Below are positions 60,411 to 64,000 of a stretch of 64,000 nt of DNA, piece by piece. The notes under the pieces are model-generated. The model made no database searches. It was not told the origin of the DNA and was given only the letters and a program-made list of their open reading frames with translations. Made by a program: the position numbers and the translations under genes. How positions within the stretch are numbered: position 1 is the first letter of the stretch; each line of letters starts with the position of its first letter. The stretch is from Prosapia bicincta (Eukaryota > Arthropoda > Insecta > Hemiptera > Cercopidae), in assembly GCA_036971475.1 (NCBI GenBank), contig JBAIZL010000003.1, forward strand, positions 54,667,842-54,731,841, given 5' to 3'.

Positions 60411-63400
60411 AGTTTAAGCAGTTATCTGGCTACAGTTCAAGCAGTTATTTGGCTACAGTTCAAGCAGTTATTTGGCTACAGTTGAAGTAGTTATCTGGCT
60501 ACAGTTCAAGAAGTTATGTGACTACAGTTCAAGCAGTTATCTGGCTACAGTTCAAGCAGTTATTTGGCTACAGTTGAAGCAGTTATCTGGCTACAGTTCA
60601 AGCAGTTATCTGGCTACAGTTCAAGCAGTTATCTGGCTACAGTTCAAGCAGTTATGTGGCTACAGTTCAAGCAGTTATCTGGCTACAGTTTAAGCAGTTA
60701 TCTGGCTACAGTTCAAGCAGTTATCTGGCTACAGTTCAAGATGTTATCTGGCTACAGTTCAAGCAGTTATCTGGCTACAGTTCAAGCAGTTATCTGGCTA
60801 CAGTTCAAGCAGTTATTTGGCTACAGTTCAAGCAGTTATCTGACTACAGTTCAAGCGATTATCTGGCTACAGTTCAAGCAGTTATCTGGCTACAGTTCAA
60901 GCAGTTATCTGGCTACACTTCAAGCAGTTATCATGCTACAGTTCAAGCATTTATCTGGCTACAGTTCAAGCAGTTATCTGGCCACAGTTCAAGCAGTTAT
61001 CTGGCTACAGGTCAAGCAGTTATCTGGCTACAGTTAAAGCCGTTATCTTGCTACAGTTCAAGCAGTTATCTGGCTGCAGTTCAAGCAGTTATCTGGCTAC
61101 AGTTCAAGCAGTTATCTGGCTACAGTTCAAGCAGTTATCTGGCTACAGTTCAAGCAGTTATCTTGCTACAGTTCAAGCAGTTATCTGGCTACAGTTCAAG
61201 CAGTTATCTGGCTACAGTTCAAGCAGTTATCTGGCTACAGTTCAAGCAGTTATCTGGCTACACTTCAAGCAGTTATCATGCTACAGTTCAAGCATTTATC
61301 TGGCTACAGTTCTCAAGAAGTTATCTGGCCACAGTTCAAGCAGTTATCTGGCTACAGTTCAAGCAGTTATCTGGCTACAGTTCAAGCAGTTATTTGGCTA
61401 ACGTTGAAGCAGTTATCTGGCTACAGATCAAGCAGTTATCTGGCTGCAGTTCAAGCAGTTATCTGGCTACAGTTCAAGCAGTTATCTTGCTACAGTTCAA
61501 GCCGTTATCTGGCTACAGTTCAAGCAGTTATCTTGCTACAGTTCAAGCAGTTATCTGGCTACAGTTCAAGCAGTTATCTTACTACAATTCAAGCAGTTAT
61601 CTGGCTACATTTCAAGCAGTTATTTGACTACAGTTCAAGCAGCTATCTGGCTATAGTTCAAGCAGTTATCTGGCTACAGTTCAAGCATTTATTTGGCTAA
61701 CGTTGAAGCAGTTATCTGGCTACAGTTCAAGCAGTCATCTGGCTACAGTTCAAGAAGTGATCTGGCTATAGTTCAAGCAGTTATCTGGCTACAGTTCAAG
61801 CAGTTATCTTGCTACAGTTCAAGCAGTTATCTGGCTACAGTTCAAGCAGTTATCTGGCTACACTTCAAGCTGTTATCTGGCTACAGTTCAAGCAGTTATC
61901 TGGCTACACTTCAAGCATTTATCTGGCTACAGTTCAAGCAGTTATCTGGCCTCCATTCAAGCAGTTATCTGGCTACAGTTCAAGCAGTTATCTGGGTACA
62001 GTTCAAGCAGTTATCTTGCTACAGTTCAAGCAGTTATCTGGCTACAGTTCAAGCAGTTATCTGGCTACAGTTCAAGCAGTTATCTGGCTACAGTTCAAGC
62101 AGTTGTCTTGCTACAGTTCAAGCAGTTATCTGGCTACAGTTCAAGCAGTTATCTGGCTACAGTTCAAGCAGTTATCTGGCTACAGTTCAAGCCGTTATCT
62201 GGCTACAGTTCAAGCAGTTATCTTGCTACAGTTCAAGCAGTTATCTGGCTACAGTTCAAGCAGTTATTTGACTACAGTTCAAGCAGTTATCTGGCTACAG
62301 TTCAAGCAGTTATCTGGCTACAGTTCAAGCATTTATTTGGCTAACGTTGAAGCAGTTATCTGGCTACAGTTCAAGCAGTCATCTGGCTACAGTTCAAGAA
62401 GTGATCTGGCTATAGTTCAAGCAGTTATCTGGCTACAGTTCAAGCAGTTATCTGGCTACAGTTCAAGCAGTTGTCTTGCTACAGTTCAAGCAGTTATCTG
62501 GCTACAGTTCAAGCAGTTATCTGGCTACAGTTCAAGCAGTTATCTGGCTACAGTTCAAGCAGTTATCTGGGTACAGTTCAAGCAGTTATCTTGCTACAGT
62601 TCAAGCAGGTATCTGGCTACAGTTCAAGCAGTTATCTGGCTACAGTTCAAGCAGTTGTCTTGCTACAGTTCAAGCAGTTATCTGGCTACAGTTCAAGCAG
62701 TTATCTGGCTAACGTTGAAGCAGTTATCTGGCTACAGTTCAAGCCGTTATCTGGCTACATTTCAAGCAGTTATCTTGCTACAGTTCAAGCAGTTATCTGG
62801 CTACAGTTCAAGCAGTTATCTGGCTGCAGTTCAAGCAGTTATCTGGCTACAGTTCAAGCAGTTATCTGGCTACAGTTCAAGCAGTTATCTGGCTACAGTT
62901 CAAGCAGTTATCTGGCTACAGTTCAAGCAGTTATCTTGCTACATTTCAAGCAGTTATCTGGCTACTGTTCAAGCAGTTATCTGGCTACAGTTCAAGCAGT
63001 TATCTGGCTACAGTTCAAACAGTTATCTGGCTACAGTTCAATCAGTTATCTGGCTACAGTTCAAGCAGTTATCTGGCTGCAGTTCAAGCAGTTATCTGGC
63101 TACAGTTCTAGCAGTTATCTGGCTACAGTTCAAGCAGTTATCTGGCTACAGTTCAAGCAGTTATCTGGCTACAGTTCAAGCAGTTATCTGGCTGCAGTTC
63201 AAGCAGTTATCTGGCTACAGTTCAAGCAGTTGTCTTGCTACAGTTTAAGCAGTTATCTGGCTACAGTTCAAGCAGTTATCTGGCTACAGTTCAAGCAGTT
63301 ATCTGGCTACACTTCAAGCAGTTATCATGCTACAGTTCAAGCATTTATCTGGCTACAGTTCAAGCAGTTATCTGGCCACAGTTCAAGCAGTTATCTGGCT

Positions 63401-64000
63401 ACAGTTCAAGCAGTTATCTGGCTACAGTTCAAGCAGTTATTTGGCTAACGTTGAAGCAGTTATCTGGCTACAGTTCAAGCAGTTATCTGGCTGCAGTTCA
63501 AGCAGTTATCTGGCTACAGTTCAAGCAGTTGTCTTGCTACAGTTCAAGCCGTTATCTGGCTACAGTTCAAGCAGTTATCTTGCTACAGTTCAAGCAGTTA
63601 TCTGGCTACAGTTCAAGCAGTTATCTTACTACAATTCAAGCAGTTATCTGGCTACAGTTCAAGAAGTCATCTGGCTACAGTTCAAGCAGTTATCTGGCTA
63701 CAGTTCAAGCAGTTATCTGGCTACAGTTAAAGCCGTTATCTTGCTACAGTTCAAGCAGTTATTTGACTACAGTTCAAGCAGTTATCTGGCTACAGTTCAA
63801 GCAGTTATTTGGCTACAGTTCAAGCAGTTATCTGGCTACAGTTCAAGCAGTTATCTGGCTACAGTTCAAGCAGTTATCTGGCTACAGTTCAAGCAATTAT
63901 CTGGCTGCAGTTCAAGAAGTTATCTTGCTACATTTTAAGCAGTTATCTGGCTACTGTTCAAGCAGTTATCTGGCTACAGTTCAAGCAGTTATCTGGCTAC
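60411..64000. repeat. Satellite array 5: nearly pure 23-bp monomer, ~156 copies
   Basis: The monomer starting GGCTACAGTTCAAGCAGTTA repeats at exactly 23 bp (for example 60,611 and 60,634) and continues past the right edge. Variants mark longer repeats. CAGTCATCTGGC with AGAAGTGATCTGG recurs 644 bp apart (61,731 and 62,375 = 28 monomers). CTACACTTCAAGCAGTTATC then ATG recurs at 60,911 and 61,256 (345 bp = 15 monomers) and at 63,305. There is no stop codon in any plus frame of the consensus, so frames of up to 479 codons with a 23-residue repeat appear. I do not call them genes. Confidence 0.97.

Noticed and set aside
58967..60490. Open frames in the degenerate satellite zone
   Set aside because: Translation of ~23-bp and 24-bp repeats only; no non-repetitive coding sequence.
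60656..63938. Long plus-strand open frames (up to 479 codons) encoding a 23-residue repeat
   Set aside because: They are read-through of a stop-free 23-bp satellite in all three frames, with no start context, no unique sequence and no domain. Treated as a repeat.

Overview
This is eukaryotic, AT-rich heterochromatin, most probably from an arthropod and likely an insect. The evidence is the transposon content: a Ty3/gypsy element with an errantivirus/baculovirus-F-type env remnant, a PIF/Harbinger element with an insect-style BESS-motif protein, a jockey-clade LINE ORF1, and palindromic elements carrying hammerhead-like cores. I cannot name a species. Roughly 48 of the 64 kb is tandem satellite DNA. 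There is no prokaryotic gene organisation.

Layout. 1-17,303: satellite array 1, a 68-bp unit (74-bp subtype) built of three degenerate ~23-bp monomers. 17,304-22,000: low-copy AT-rich DNA holding two short minus-strand exons and an inverted copy of the 3' UTR beside one of them. 21,994-28,150: a decayed Ty3/gypsy retroelement (pol then env), broken by frameshifts, a deleted Harbinger element (24,413-25,571, TAA target duplication) and three palindromic elements. 28,152-32,756: satellite array 2 (159/167-bp unit, 27 copies), running into the coding tail, polypurine tract and LTR of an LTR retrotransposon. 33,529-35,816: low-copy DNA, a degenerate interspersed repeat and a palindrome. 35,817-37,250: broken jockey-type ORF1. 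37,250-46,817: satellite array 3 (~380-bp unit, ~25 copies). 46,818-47,110: a 300-bp low-copy island with a third minus-strand exon. 47,110-64,000: arrays 4 and 5, again built from the ~23-bp monomer (110/116-bp higher-order units, then a nearly pure 23-bp array).

The observation I rate highest is a candidate spliced host gene on the minus strand. Exon 1 (46,838-46,916, start codon at 46,848), exon 2 (20,493-20,568) and exon 3 (19,291 down to stop 19,190) have strong splice sites and matching phases. They give a 62-residue protein with an AATAAA signal about 205 nt past the stop. Intron 1 would be 26.3 kb of satellites and transposons, like the satellite-filled introns known from Drosophila Y-linked genes. 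Its 3' UTR has an inverted copy inside intron 1, so the pre-mRNA could fold into a ~215-bp hairpin.

No other intact protein gene, tRNA, rRNA or CRISPR was found. The long open frames at 60-64 kb arise because a stop-free 23-bp repeat is read in all three frames.
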